In this document: piece by piece, positions 1-8,668 of the stretch | How positions within the stretch are numbered: position 1 is the first letter of the stretch | Layout: the number at the start of each line of letters is the position of its first letter | From: JAIQET01 sp035542575 | GTDB lineage: Bacteria; Acidobacteriota; Terriglobia; Terriglobales; Acidobacteriaceae | NCBI GenBank assembly: GCA_035542575.1 | Contig: DATKLE010000009.1 | Coordinates: forward strand, 1-42,502 | DNA length: 42,502 nucleotides | Reading direction: 5' to 3' | Position numbers and translations under genes: made by a program | The notes under the pieces: generated by a model | The model's database searches: none | Seen by the model: the letters and a program-made list of their open reading frames with translations, nothing else | Told to the model about the DNA's origin: nothing

Positions 1-1
1 T

Positions 2-790
2 GGCGATCCCCGCTCCACGGTGAATCCGGTCAACGTAGCCACGACTTGTTCGCGCTGCCACGCGGACGCCGCCTACATGAGCAGCTACAAAATCCCGACC
101 AACCAGTTTGCCGATTACAGCCAGAGCGTCCACCACGACGCGTTGGCGGTGCGCGGAGACTTAAGCGCGCCGACCTGCAGCACCTGTCACGGCAATCATG
201 GCGCGACTCCGCCCGGCGTGGCCAGCGTGGCCAACGTCTGCTCTACCTGTCACGTGTTCCAGGCGCAGCTCTTTGACGCGAGTCCGCACCAAGCGGCGTT
301 CGCGTCCGCTGGCCTGCCCGGCTGTGTCACCTGCCACAGCAATCACAAGGTCGTGCATCCGACCGACGAACTCATCGGCACCGGTGACAAAGCCATTTGC
401 ACCCAGTGCCACACCGAGGGAGACGCCGGCTACGCTGCCGCGGCAAAGATCAGGGAGCAACTCATTCAACTCGCAGCTGCGATTCATCAGGCGGACCAGA
501 TCCTGGGCACCGCCGAGCGCTCGGGCATGGAAGTAAGCCAGGCCCGGCTGGACCTGACACAGTCCACGGATGCGCTCACCAAGGCGCGCGTCACCATTCA
601 TAGTTTCAATGTCGAAAAGGTGGCCTCAGACGTGAACCCTGGCCTGGCCGCGGCAGCCAAGGACTACGCAGCTGGACAGCAGGCCCTGGCTGAACGCAAC
701 TACCGGCGCATCGGCCTGGCGATCTCTCTGATCGCCATCGCCCTGGTTTTGCTTGGCCTGCGGCTGTATGTCAAGCAGATTGAAAGATAG
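2..790 (+). CDS. Multiheme cytochrome c with C-terminal membrane anchor (5'-partial)
   Basis: The reading frame is open to the left edge of the window, so the N-terminus is missing; the first in-frame GTG at 20 is probably not the start. Five C-x-x-C-H heme-binding motifs are visible (CSRCH, CSTCH, CSTCH, CVTCH, CTQCH), all in the first half. A helical heme-free stretch of about 100 residues follows, then one hydrophobic segment close to the C-terminus (ISLIAIALVLLGLRLYV) and a short basic tail. This fits a periplasmic electron carrier tethered to the inner membrane by its C-terminus. It converges on the seven-heme NapC/NirT-type gene, and its position suggests it serves the same electron-transfer system. 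The exact family cannot be fixed without the missing N-terminal part. Confidence 0.85.
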   Translation, partial: GDPRSTVNPVNVATTCSRCHADAAYMSSYKIPTNQFADYSQSVHHDALAVRGDLSAPTCSTCHGNHGATPPGVASVANVCSTCHVFQAQLFDASPHQAAFASAGLPGCVTCHSNHKVVHPTDELIGTGDKAICTQCHTEGDAGYAAAAKIREQLIQLAAAIHQADQILGTAERSGMEVSQARLDLTQSTDALTKARVTIHSFNVEKVASDVNPGLAAAAKDYAAGQQALAERNYRRIGLAISLIAIALVLLGLRLYVKQIER

Positions 791-856
791 CTGAAGCGTC
801 CGTATCTTGCCGACGGTCGCGAGGACATCCGGCCCCCTCCGCGCTCCGCCAACGGC

Positions 857-2383
857 CTACGGTCCCACCCCACCCGTATGGCAATCGCTGCAGTTCACCT
901 GGGTCAAGTCTCCCAGGTCGACGGGATGCTTGAACTCCAGCTTTTGCTCGGTCATGACGCTCACCCCGCTCTCCTGCTGCTGCAGCACGGTGTGGCAGGT
1001 ATCGCAGTTCTTGCTGATGACCTGGCCATCCGGACTGACGTGTTGCCCGTCGTGGCAGCGGAAACAGCCATTGAAGTAGAAGTGGCCGATGTTATTGGGG
1101 TGGGTCTGCCAGTTCACCTTCATCTCAGGAAAGGTCGTACTGCGATAGATGCGCTGGAGTTCGTCGATCGCGTTGCGAATTTCCAGTTCCTTCGTCTTTG
1201 CCAGCTCGGGATATTTGCTTTCGTAGAAGCCGTGGAACTCCTTGGCAATACCCTGCATGGCGGCATCCGTGGTGTCGTATTTTCCTGTAAGTGCCGCCAC
1301 CGCCTGCTGCTTCAGATAAGGCAGCGTCACGTCCAGGCGGTGCGCGGTGATGGACTGGTCCACGGCCGCATCCGGCGCCACGTAGATGTGGGTGGGACGG
1401 TTGTGACAGTCCACGCAATCCATACGCCGCTTGGGGGCTTTCGCGATCTCTTCCTTGCTCATCTTGGAATCCTGCGCGTAGTACTCGGTTACGCGTCCCT
1501 GCATGTCCTTGACGTGGATGTAGGGAATCACCTGACGCTCGGCGTCGGAGACGTAGGTGATCTCATTGGCGATGTTCATGTGCCAGTGGATGCCTGCCGG
1601 CGCCCCTGTGGCGGGATCGCCACCCCCGGTCTTGATGAGCATTTGGATCTGCCGGGGGGTATTCTTTTCGTCACTGGCGTAGTGGGTGAAGACCTTCAAT
1701 TGCGCGCCGTAGAACTTCTTGGGCCAGTGACACTGCTCGCAGGTTTCCTGCGCCGGGCGCAGATCATGGACAGGCGTCGGGATGGGACGTGGGTAGGTGT
1801 TGAACACCGTGGCAAACACCTGGCGCGCGCCCGAAAGCTTCGACTTTACATACCAGGTAGCGCCCGCGCCCACGTGGCACTCCACGCAGGCGACCCGGGC
1901 ATGCGGGGAGAGTTGATAAGCCGTGAATTCCGGGCTCATCACGGAATGGCACAGCTGGCCGCAGAACTGAACGGAATCGGTGAACTCGTAGGCGTGGTAA
2001 CTCCCTACCACACTCATGAGAAGGAAGACGATCACGAAACTGGTGAAGAATGCGAAGGCCCCACGCTGGCTGGGATCGTTGAAGTCAATGCGCAAGTAGC
2101 GCAGCACCTCGCCCGGCCGTTGCATTCTGCGTCGCCGCCGATCGTACCAGATGCCCAGCGGAATTAGCGCCAGTCCCACAACCAGGAACGCCGGGCCCAC
2201 CATGTAGGCCAGGATTCCGAGATAGGGAGTCGGCCTTCCTGAGGTGGCTTGAATCAGGAGTAGGAAAAAAACGTTGGCTAGACTGACCACTGCCAACGCC
2301 ACGCCCGCCAGGCTGACGGGGTTGCGCAGCAGTTGGCGCACCCGGGTCATTGCCTTGATCTGGTTCGATTGCGGCTCAGTCAT
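857..2383 (-). CDS. NapC/NirT-type multiheme cytochrome c (seven heme motifs)
   Basis: The protein has 508 residues. Three hydrophobic segments (about residues 22-45, 55-80, 110-132) are followed by a periplasmic multiheme domain. Heme motifs are CGQLCH (141-146, a C-x3-C-H form followed by S-V-M), CVECH (166-170), CEQCH (215-219), CVDCH (323-327), CFRCH (440-444), CDTCH (460-464) and CSDCH (498-502). The N-terminal membrane part and the first heme with a nearby Met recall NapC/NrfH quinol dehydrogenases, which take electrons from menaquinol and pass them to periplasmic cytochromes. The long C-terminal region with extra hemes goes beyond the four hemes of classical NapC. A GGAG stands 7 bases before the ATG. 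It lies 143 bases downstream of the CbcL-like gene on the same strand and may be co-transcribed with it. The electron acceptor is not known. Confidence 0.88.
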   Translation of the reverse strand: MTEPQSNQIKAMTRVRQLLRNPVSLAGVALAVVSLANVFFLLLIQATSGRPTPYLGILAYMVGPAFLVVGLALIPLGIWYDRRRRRMQRPGEVLRYLRIDFNDPSQRGAFAFFTSFVIVFLLMSVVGSYHAYEFTDSVQFCGQLCHSVMSPEFTAYQLSPHARVACVECHVGAGATWYVKSKLSGARQVFATVFNTYPRPIPTPVHDLRPAQETCEQCHWPKKFYGAQLKVFTHYASDEKNTPRQIQMLIKTGGGDPATGAPAGIHWHMNIANEITYVSDAERQVIPYIHVKDMQGRVTEYYAQDSKMSKEEIAKAPKRRMDCVDCHNRPTHIYVAPDAAVDQSITAHRLDVTLPYLKQQAVAALTGKYDTTDAAMQGIAKEFHGFYESKYPELAKTKELEIRNAIDELQRIYRSTTFPEMKVNWQTHPNNIGHFYFNGCFRCHDGQHVSPDGQVISKNCDTCHTVLQQQESGVSVMTEQKLEFKHPVDLGDLTQVNCSDCHTGGVGP

Positions 2384-2526
2384 TCGTCGTCTCCGCGCTC
2401 TCCATAAGTCCGTTTACAGACGTTGCTTCTGTCCGCCTTACATTGTCACGAATCATGTCTCTCCGATGTGAGGACGAAAATTGTCCCTCACCTGAACCGC
2501 AAAGCAAAGTCCCTTCCGGAGAAACC

Positions 2527-4608
2527 TCATCGGTGGGAATCCACCGCCTCCCGCTCCGCCTCGGGAGCCGGGGTCTGGGGACGCGCTGTTTCGGCGGACG
2601 CGGGGGTGGCCGGCTCGGCTTCGACTGGCTCCGCAGGTTGGCTGCGGGCAGCTTCCAATAGGCTCGCGGCATCCAACGCGTGCTCTTCGCGGTAATGCTC
2701 GAAGGGCATCTTGCCGTCCCACCAGGCCCAGTTCATGGGATAGATGTCGGGATCAAAGAACACCTGATAGAAGTGCCACACTACGATGGCCAGCGTGGCC
2801 AGCACCGCTTCGTAGAAGTGGATGGCAGTGGCCACATCCAGCCACCAGCGCGGCAGCAGGTTGCCTACGGTTACCTTCGCCCACAGCATGATCCCGGTGC
2901 TGGCCATCACGATCAGGCCCCAAACCAGGGCCCAGTACTCCGCCTTCTCCGCGTAGTTGAAGCGGGCAAACTCCGGCTTGTCGGGGCCCAGGCCCAGGTA
3001 GTAGCGCAGGGTGCGCCACACGTCCGTAGCATCTTTGGGGACCGGCAGAATGTCCCCGATCAACCGGCGGCCATCGCGGCTGAAGATGAGGTAGAAGACA
3101 TGGTAGGCTCCCGCGCCGATCAGCACAACCGCGGCCACCCGGTGGGTGATGCCGCGCACTTTCTCCCCCATGCCGAGCAGCGCCGCGAACCAGGAATCCG
3201 GATACTTCAGCGCGAAGCCGGTAATGACCAGCACGATGAAGCTGCCGAGCAGCAGCCAGTGCTGGACCCGCTGCTGGCGGGTCATGCGGGTCACGACCCG
3301 CTGCTCCACTCTCCGGCGGAGCAGCGCTTTGCGGCGCCAAATGATGAGATTGTGCAGTACCATGCCCCCGATCACCAGCGCAATCATGCCGAGATAGAAC
3401 TTGCGGATCCAGCGTACTGCGATGCTGCCCGTGTCGGCCGAGAGCGGCGCATTCACATGCACCTGGGCGGCGACGAACTTCTCCGTCACCCCGGGATGGC
3501 ACTGGCCGCAGGTCTTCACCAGATTCGCCCGGTTGATGGTGGAACGCGGGTCACTCGACGGCAGAATGTTGTGCACTCCGTGGCAGCTGGCGCAATTGGC
3601 CACCACCTGCGAACCCAATTCCGACGCCAGGCCGTGGTAGCTCTGCAGGTAGGTCGTCACCCGGCGGCCCGGCACCCCGAATTCCTGCGACAGGCGCACA
3701 CCTTCGTGGCAGCGCGCGCACGTGATGCGCGCCACGTTCTGCGCCGATACCGAGGAGTTCGGATCGGTAGGCGCCTTGATGGTGTGGATGCCGTGGCAAT
3801 CCGTGCATACCGGAGCCTGCCAGTTCCCCCGCGCGATCGCCTCGCCGTGGATGCTCTGCATGTACTCCTGCTTGACCGCTTGGTGGCACTTGGCGCAGGT
3901 GCTCGGCACATTGAACTTGAAAATGGACGAGTTCGGCTCGCTGGCCGCCAGAATTTCGTGGGTGCCATGACAGTCGGTGCAGACCGCCGCCTTCTCCGAT
4001 CCTGCAGCCACGGCGCGCCCGTGCACGCTGTCTTCGTACGATAAGAAGGGCTGGGTGCTGTGCCCACTGGCTTCCATCACCTGCTTCTGCCCATGACAAC
4101 TGCCGCACGTGGCCGGGATGTTGGCGTGGTTCACCCGCGACTTGGGGTCGGACGCAGGAAGCAGTTCATGAGGACTCCCGTGGCAATCCACGCATGTGGC
4201 GGCCTGCGCATCCCCCGCTTTAATCGCCTTGGCGTGGTAGCTGCGATCATACGCAGCCTGCTCCTCGGCATGGCAGGTGGAGCAGGAGACCTTCGCCGGA
4301 GTCCCATCGTGGGGTGCAGTCTTCAGGTCAGTATGGCAGTCCACACAGCTGAACATGCTCCCGTGGATGGAAACCTTGAACGTGTCGGGATTGACATACA
4401 GGCTGAAGGGCTTGCCGTTGACTTCCTTGCTCAGTGTGGGGTCCCCGTGGCAGGCGAGGCATTCATCGTTGGTGGGCTTAGGGGGAGTAGGGGAGGGCTT
4501 CTGCGCCGCCGATGCCAGCACCGCGGATAGCAGCAACGCCAGAACCACGAAGGGGCCCCTCTGGCTCCCCCTCCTGCCCGCTCTCCCACGGTCCTTGCCG
4601 TTCGCCAT
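2527..4608 (-). CDS. CbcL-like 11-heme cytochrome c fused to a cytochrome b domain
   Basis: The start is placed at the ATG at 4608 because AGGAGA stands about 10 bases upstream and a signal peptide (VVLALLLSAVLASAAQ) follows; an upstream in-frame start at 4641 lacks this support. The 693-residue product carries eleven C-x-x-C-H motifs in its N-terminal 370 residues, several as CTDCHGTH-like repeats. A membrane domain follows with about five helices and histidines suited to b-heme ligation (RVQHW, ITHRV, AYHVF, AIHFYEA, VWHFY), as in formate dehydrogenase gamma and HydC-type cytochromes b. The tail is rich in Pro, Ala and Glu. The same fusion is seen in Geobacter CbcL, an inner-membrane menaquinol oxidase for extracellular electron transfer; assigning that role here is inference. 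A TGTGA-N6-TCACA site lies 93 bases upstream of the start. Confidence 0.9.
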   Translation of the reverse strand: MANGKDRGRAGRRGSQRGPFVVLALLLSAVLASAAQKPSPTPPKPTNDECLACHGDPTLSKEVNGKPFSLYVNPDTFKVSIHGSMFSCVDCHTDLKTAPHDGTPAKVSCSTCHAEEQAAYDRSYHAKAIKAGDAQAATCVDCHGSPHELLPASDPKSRVNHANIPATCGSCHGQKQVMEASGHSTQPFLSYEDSVHGRAVAAGSEKAAVCTDCHGTHEILAASEPNSSIFKFNVPSTCAKCHQAVKQEYMQSIHGEAIARGNWQAPVCTDCHGIHTIKAPTDPNSSVSAQNVARITCARCHEGVRLSQEFGVPGRRVTTYLQSYHGLASELGSQVVANCASCHGVHNILPSSDPRSTINRANLVKTCGQCHPGVTEKFVAAQVHVNAPLSADTGSIAVRWIRKFYLGMIALVIGGMVLHNLIIWRRKALLRRRVEQRVVTRMTRQQRVQHWLLLGSFIVLVITGFALKYPDSWFAALLGMGEKVRGITHRVAAVVLIGAGAYHVFYLIFSRDGRRLIGDILPVPKDATDVWRTLRYYLGLGPDKPEFARFNYAEKAEYWALVWGLIVMASTGIMLWAKVTVGNLLPRWWLDVATAIHFYEAVLATLAIVVWHFYQVFFDPDIYPMNWAWWDGKMPFEHYREEHALDAASLLEAARSQPAEPVEAEPATPASAETARPQTPAPEAEREAVDSHR

Positions 4609-4700
4609 GCTGGTCCGGTCTCCTGTGCCCTGGAACCCCACCGCATCCCCATTCTTGGCGGAACCGGCACCTCCGGGCAGTGCCTGACCTCACCCCCAAA

Positions 4701-4716
4701 TGTGATGTAGATCACA
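4701..4716. promoter_or_regulatory. Crp/Fnr-type operator before the CbcL-like gene
   Basis: The sequence TGTGATGTAGATCACA is an exact TGTGA-N6-TCACA palindrome. It lies 93 bases before the ATG of the CbcL-like gene. No clear -10 box was seen at the distance expected for class II activation, so the mode of action is open. Confidence 0.7.
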
Positions 4717-4741
4717 TGGTTCCGGCCTGTCGCTGACAATC

Positions 4742-4765
4742 GGAAGAAGAAAGCGGCGGACCGCT
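4742..4765 (-). terminator. Possible terminator after the mtrAB-like pair
   Basis: Read on the minus strand, AGCGG-TCCG-CCGCT forms a short hairpin followed by TTCTTCTTCC. A second inverted repeat, TCAGCGCC-T-GGCGCTGA, lies just before it at 4773-4789. Both sit between the barrel gene and the CbcL-like gene, where a transcript end would be expected because the CbcL-like gene has its own regulatory site. The stem is short and the T tract is interrupted. Confidence 0.35.
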
Positions 4766-4857
4766 GACTGGATCAGCGCCTGGCGCTGACCGCCAGTAGC
4801 GGCGCTGGGGATCGCTTTTCCAGCCACCAGCTGCCAACCGCCTGCTGCCACCGGTTC

Positions 4858-7242
4858 TCAGAAGGCGTAACGCAGAGAGAGGGTCGCGGAGTTGCTCTGG
4901 AAGTCGCGTGCTGCTACCGACCCGGGCGCCGATTTTTCGTTGTAGTCGTAGTAGTTCCAGGCTGTCCGCCAGGTGAATCCCTTGGCCAGATCCACATCTA
5001 CTGAGGCGGTAGGCTTGTGGAAGTTGAAGGCCAGCGGCCCCAGGGTGGTCAGGTTGGGGTTCAGGATCAACGTGTTTCCGCTGGTGCTGGTAAGGTTGTA
5101 CCCCACATTGGCGGTCACCCGCGGAATCGGCTTGAACATGATGTTGCTATACCCGAAATGAATCCTGTTGTTGTAGATGGAAGGCTGTTGCAGAAATGCC
5201 GTGTCTCCTGGACAGGTGGTCGTGCCCGGAGGTGTTGGGGTGGCTACGAAGCAAATGTTGGTAGTCGAGAAGATATCGTCGTAGTTATAGCCGAACTCAA
5301 AGCCAAACTTCGGCTTCGGATTCAACATCACGGTGAAACCATAATTGCGGTTGTGCTCCAAATGGTTGATGGTGGCCTGGTTATTGCGGCTCTCCAGAAT
5401 GTTCACCGTCCCGGCCAGGTTCATCCAGTCTTTGGGTTTATAGCTCACCCGGCCTTTGTAGTGCTGCAGGTTGCGCGGTGAAATGCGAGTGAGGGCGGCG
5501 TCCGCCGAAAACAGTTCCAGATCAAAGCTGGCGCGCAAGGCATCAACCGGACGGACAGCGACCCCAAACAGAAAGGAATGTCCGTTGATCTCGAGGGGGT
5601 TATTCTCCGAATCCGGGACCAGCACCGTGCACACTCCATTGGCGTCCACCTGCCCGGTAGCGCACGCTCCCCGAGTGGCGAGAGTCGGGAAAAACGTCTG
5701 CAACTGGAAATCGGCGAAGCGGTCGAGGATGGAGCGCCGTTCGAAGCGGTATCCCAGATGGCCGGAAAGGCGCCGGCTGGCGTCGTATTCCAGCTCGATG
5801 GTATTCACCTTCGAGTCCTGCTTGAGAAAGTTGTTGAACAGGTCGCTGACCATATCCGGCCCGGAACTTTTGGTGTGCTGCGGGCAGGTCGCGGCCGTGA
5901 ACGGTGGCGGGCAAGTCGCAGGATCGAACACGTTGGGAATGGTCGTTAAGGTAGCACCAAACAACGACGCGGTGGACAAGGTCCAGAAGCCCGGAATACG
6001 AAAGTTGGAGAAGCGCAAGGTGTCCACCACGCGGAGCTTCTCCGTCACATGCACCGTGACCCCCAGGTCGGCATTAGCGATCACTCGCTCTGCCTTGGCG
6101 GGGCCTGTCGTGAGGCTGGCTCGCAGCGCCGTGCGGGTCGAGAGCCCGGTGAAAGCTTCGCCGAAATTGGCCAGCCTGCTTTGTGACGAACTGTACGATA
6201 CCCGCGCTGAGAGGTCGAGCTTGCGGAAGTAGTTGGACTGCAAGGTCAGTTGCTCGGTGGGATAGGAAACCCGCGTGGGCGCAAACCGGGTGTAGGCCTG
6301 AAAACCGTTGCACGCCGGGTTGTAGGTACCGTCGCCCTGGATGGGAGCGGCGCACGGCTGGCTGGCCGCCGGATTGTAAATAATCCCGGGATCTACCGCT
6401 CCGCCACCGGTCAGCGGGAAGGTAAACGCCAGCGGGTCTGCCCATGACGTGTCCCCTTTGTAGTACTGCAGAAACTGGTCGTAGCTGATGTTGGTCTTCG
6501 GCAGCCCCTTGAAGTCCACCCCGATCTGGTAGGCATCCAGCAAAGTGCGGGTATTTTGAAAGGTCACCGTTTCCGTGCCTTCGTGGATGCTGCTCAGTGA
6601 AGGCCCTTCCACATCGTTGCGCGTGTATCCCAAGCGGAAGCGCACCACGGATTGGGGCAGCAAGGTCAGGTTATAGTCGTACATCCGCCGCACCGTCTGA
6701 AACTGGTGCGGGCTGTTGTTGACCGTGATGACATTGTTGGGCGGGTTCAGCGGGTTCGCCAGCAGGTTGTAGTCCCAGAAGTTCCGGTCGCGCCGGAACG
6801 TCATGTTGAAGTTGTACCACTTGTTTTTGGAGATGCGCAGCCGGCTGGCATTCTCCGGGTCGCCACCCCACCCGAAGCTGCTCAAGAACACGGTATCGTA
6901 CACACTGCCTTCGTGATTCAGCGAACGAATGCTAAGCGTCTGCTCGAACAGACGCGGCCCTTGCTGCTCGTTAACGAAGGTGTTGTACACAAATGGGCTG
7001 CCGTTGGTGTCAACGAAGCGATATCCCAGCTCAAACGAACCCTGGTAATTGTAGTTGCCGTTGTCGACGCCCTCGGACGATGTGCCCGTGCTCTGCCCGG
7101 AAGCTTGCCCCGCCAGCAGTGCGCCTTGCACCAGCAGAAACACAAGGCAGACGGCCCAGCGGCTCGTCGCTTGCGCCCACCCGTCTGCCCGGGGATGGCC
7201 ATCCTTTGTCAACCTCACTCGCGCTAATGACAAGCTATTCAT
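4858..7242 (-). CDS. MtrB/PioB-type outer-membrane beta-barrel protein
   Basis: This 794-residue protein has an N-terminal signal region (hydrophobic stretch about residues 30-45, then AGQASGQ) and a long run of alternating amphipathic strands rich in Tyr, Asn, Phe and Arg. It ends in the outer-membrane signature LSLRYAF with a terminal Phe. Four cysteine pairs fall in loops (such as CPPPFTAATC). The first ATG follows the stop of the upstream decaheme gene by 10 bases, and the purine-rich TAAGGGGGAGG spans that stop, so the two are translationally coupled. In MtrAB and PioAB systems the barrel sheathes the decaheme cytochrome and lets electrons cross the outer membrane. Size, barrel character and partner gene all fit. 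Assignment rests on context and general barrel features rather than on a conserved motif. Confidence 0.87.
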   Translation of the reverse strand: MNSLSLARVRLTKDGHPRADGWAQATSRWAVCLVFLLVQGALLAGQASGQSTGTSSEGVDNGNYNYQGSFELGYRFVDTNGSPFVYNTFVNEQQGPRLFEQTLSIRSLNHEGSVYDTVFLSSFGWGGDPENASRLRISKNKWYNFNMTFRRDRNFWDYNLLANPLNPPNNVITVNNSPHQFQTVRRMYDYNLTLLPQSVVRFRLGYTRNDVEGPSLSSIHEGTETVTFQNTRTLLDAYQIGVDFKGLPKTNISYDQFLQYYKGDTSWADPLAFTFPLTGGGAVDPGIIYNPAASQPCAAPIQGDGTYNPACNGFQAYTRFAPTRVSYPTEQLTLQSNYFRKLDLSARVSYSSSQSRLANFGEAFTGLSTRTALRASLTTGPAKAERVIANADLGVTVHVTEKLRVVDTLRFSNFRIPGFWTLSTASLFGATLTTIPNVFDPATCPPPFTAATCPQHTKSSGPDMVSDLFNNFLKQDSKVNTIELEYDASRRLSGHLGYRFERRSILDRFADFQLQTFFPTLATRGACATGQVDANGVCTVLVPDSENNPLEINGHSFLFGVAVRPVDALRASFDLELFSADAALTRISPRNLQHYKGRVSYKPKDWMNLAGTVNILESRNNQATINHLEHNRNYGFTVMLNPKPKFGFEFGYNYDDIFSTTNICFVATPTPPGTTTCPGDTAFLQQPSIYNNRIHFGYSNIMFKPIPRVTANVGYNLTSTSGNTLILNPNLTTLGPLAFNFHKPTASVDVDLAKGFTWRTAWNYYDYNEKSAPGSVAARDFQSNSATLSLRYAF

Positions 7243-7252
7243 GGCCTCCCCC

Positions 7253-8188
7253 TTATTTGAAGAAAAACTGGTCGAAGTTCGACCCGTGGATGGCAGTGTG
7301 GCAAATAGTGCATGCCTGATACTTTTGCGCCTGGTTGTGGAACGACGGGATCTCCGGCACCGGTGAATCCACTGTCAAGGTGTGACACTCCAGGCAGAGC
7401 AGGTTGATCTGGCTGCGCTTGAGCAACCGCGGGTTGGTGGAACCGTGCGGTGTGTGGCAAGAAACACAGCCTTCGGTCTTCACTGGCTCATGCTCGAAGG
7501 CAAACGGTCCCGCCTTGTCGGTGTGGCACTTGAAGCACACCTGGTCCTGCGCCGCCGTCGCCCGCAACTGCTTGGTCAGGAACCCGCCATGCTGGTTGTG
7601 ACAGTCGGTGCAGCGGACCAGGCCCTGCTCCACGCGGTGGCGGAAGGGCCGCGCAAAGTCCTGCTTGATTTCGGTGTGGCAGGTAAAGCACAGGTCTGGC
7701 TGCTTCTCCACCAGCAGGAATTCCCGGTCCTTGGAGTGATGCGGCGAGTGGCAAGCGATGCAGCTCACGTCGTTGATATTGTGCTGCGAGCGGTCGAAGT
7801 TGGCGTGCTCTTCCCCGTACTGGTGGCATTTCAGGCAGCGCTGGCTGACTTCCTTGGGCGATATGTCCTTGAAGGTAAAGATCTTGGTCTTATCCCCGCC
7901 CGCCGCGACGTGCTCCGCGCCCGGCCCATGGCAGCCTTCGCAGCCCTGCCACTCCGGCCCTTTCTTGGTCAGCATCGTCTTCCAGTGCGGCGTGGTCTCG
8001 AAATTCTTATAAATATCCTCATGGCAGGTCTTACAGGTGTCCGCTCCCACGTACTGCGAAGAGTCCTTGGACGGCGCTGATTTCTCTTCGGGCTGTTCTC
8101 CTGCGGCGGGCAGGCCCCGCAGCAGAAGCATCAAGCCTGCGATCCCTAAGCCAACTGCCAGCCATTTGCGAACCAGTTTTTTCCTCAT
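7253..8188 (-). CDS. MtrA/DmsE-type periplasmic decaheme cytochrome c
   Basis: The ATG at 8188 has GAGGGAG nine bases upstream and opens a signal peptide (MRKKLVRKW, then a hydrophobic core ending LRGLPAAGE); the in-frame start at 8245 is unsupported. The product has 311 residues and exactly ten C-x-x-C-H motifs (CKTCH, CEGCH, CLKCH, CIACH, CFTCH, CTDCH, CFKCH, CVSCH, CLECH, CTICH). It ends in IHGSNFDQFFFK, an ending I associate with DmsE/MtrA proteins. In that family ten hemes form a wire from periplasm to cell exterior inside an MtrB-type barrel, which is encoded directly downstream. No extracellular MtrC/OmcA-type terminal cytochrome is seen in the window, so the final electron acceptor remains open. 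A perfect 16-base palindrome lies 95 bases upstream. Confidence 0.93.
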   Translation of the reverse strand: MRKKLVRKWLAVGLGIAGLMLLLRGLPAAGEQPEEKSAPSKDSSQYVGADTCKTCHEDIYKNFETTPHWKTMLTKKGPEWQGCEGCHGPGAEHVAAGGDKTKIFTFKDISPKEVSQRCLKCHQYGEEHANFDRSQHNINDVSCIACHSPHHSKDREFLLVEKQPDLCFTCHTEIKQDFARPFRHRVEQGLVRCTDCHNQHGGFLTKQLRATAAQDQVCFKCHTDKAGPFAFEHEPVKTEGCVSCHTPHGSTNPRLLKRSQINLLCLECHTLTVDSPVPEIPSFHNQAQKYQACTICHTAIHGSNFDQFFFK

Positions 8189-8282
8189 ATGTTCACGCTC
8201 CCTCGTGCAGCGTTGCCTCGGGATCGATGTCACCCGCCATGACACGTAGTCTGCAAACTTAGCGCAGACATTTTCCTCACTT

Positions 8283-8298
8283 TGTGACGGCCGTCACA
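8283..8298. promoter_or_regulatory. Crp/Fnr-type operator before the mtrA-like gene
   Basis: TGTGACGGCCGTCACA is a palindrome over all 16 bases. On the minus strand a TAAGTT hexamer (8261-8256) could be a -10 box. That would place transcription start near 8249 and the operator centre at about -41.5, the class II activator position. The gene start is at 8188. The start site is inferred. Confidence 0.75.
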
Positions 8299-8668
8299 CA
8301 ACAACAAATTTTCGCGTCCCCAGGCCCCCTTAGGGAAGCTTTTCCCCCGCCTCTTCGCCTTGCCCGGAATGCTAAGCCGGGCGAGGTTGGAGCCTTGCGG
8401 GAATTACCGGGTGCGCAGTCGATTACGGCGGCATGGGACTTCCCTGCAAGACATGATGAAGAGTTGAATCTCACCACCTGTTTTGGAGAATATAACCCAA
8501 GGGTGAAGCGACAGGCGATCTCAGCGGGATGCGTATCTTCCTGGTAACCGTGATCGCAACCATGGGCAGCCGCGGTGCCCCAAGCTGTGCGGGCAAAACC
8601 GCGTGAAAGATACCTACTCCTTCACGCCCAGAGTCGGCGGGCGGGGTGCGTTGGCGGGTGCGCCTTTT
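8299..8668. other. Intergenic region without recognised gene
   Basis: About 370 bases lie between the operator of the mtrA-like gene and the end of the HTH-less Crp/Fnr gene. Open frames on both strands are short and show no coding character. No tRNA, clear terminator or convincing promoter was recognised. No trace of a helix-turn-helix coding sequence was found in any frame, so the missing C-terminus of the neighbouring regulator has not merely been shifted out of frame. Confidence 0.6.

Noticed and set aside
878..2167. Long plus-strand open frame opposite the NapC-type gene
   Set aside because: It is antisense to a gene with seven heme motifs and membrane helices, and its own translation is a low-information sequence rich in His, Val and Leu. 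High GC content creates such antisense frames.
2680..4044. Long plus-strand open frame opposite the CbcL-like gene
   Set aside because: It is the antisense shadow of eleven heme motifs and a cytochrome b domain, and shows no recognisable domain.
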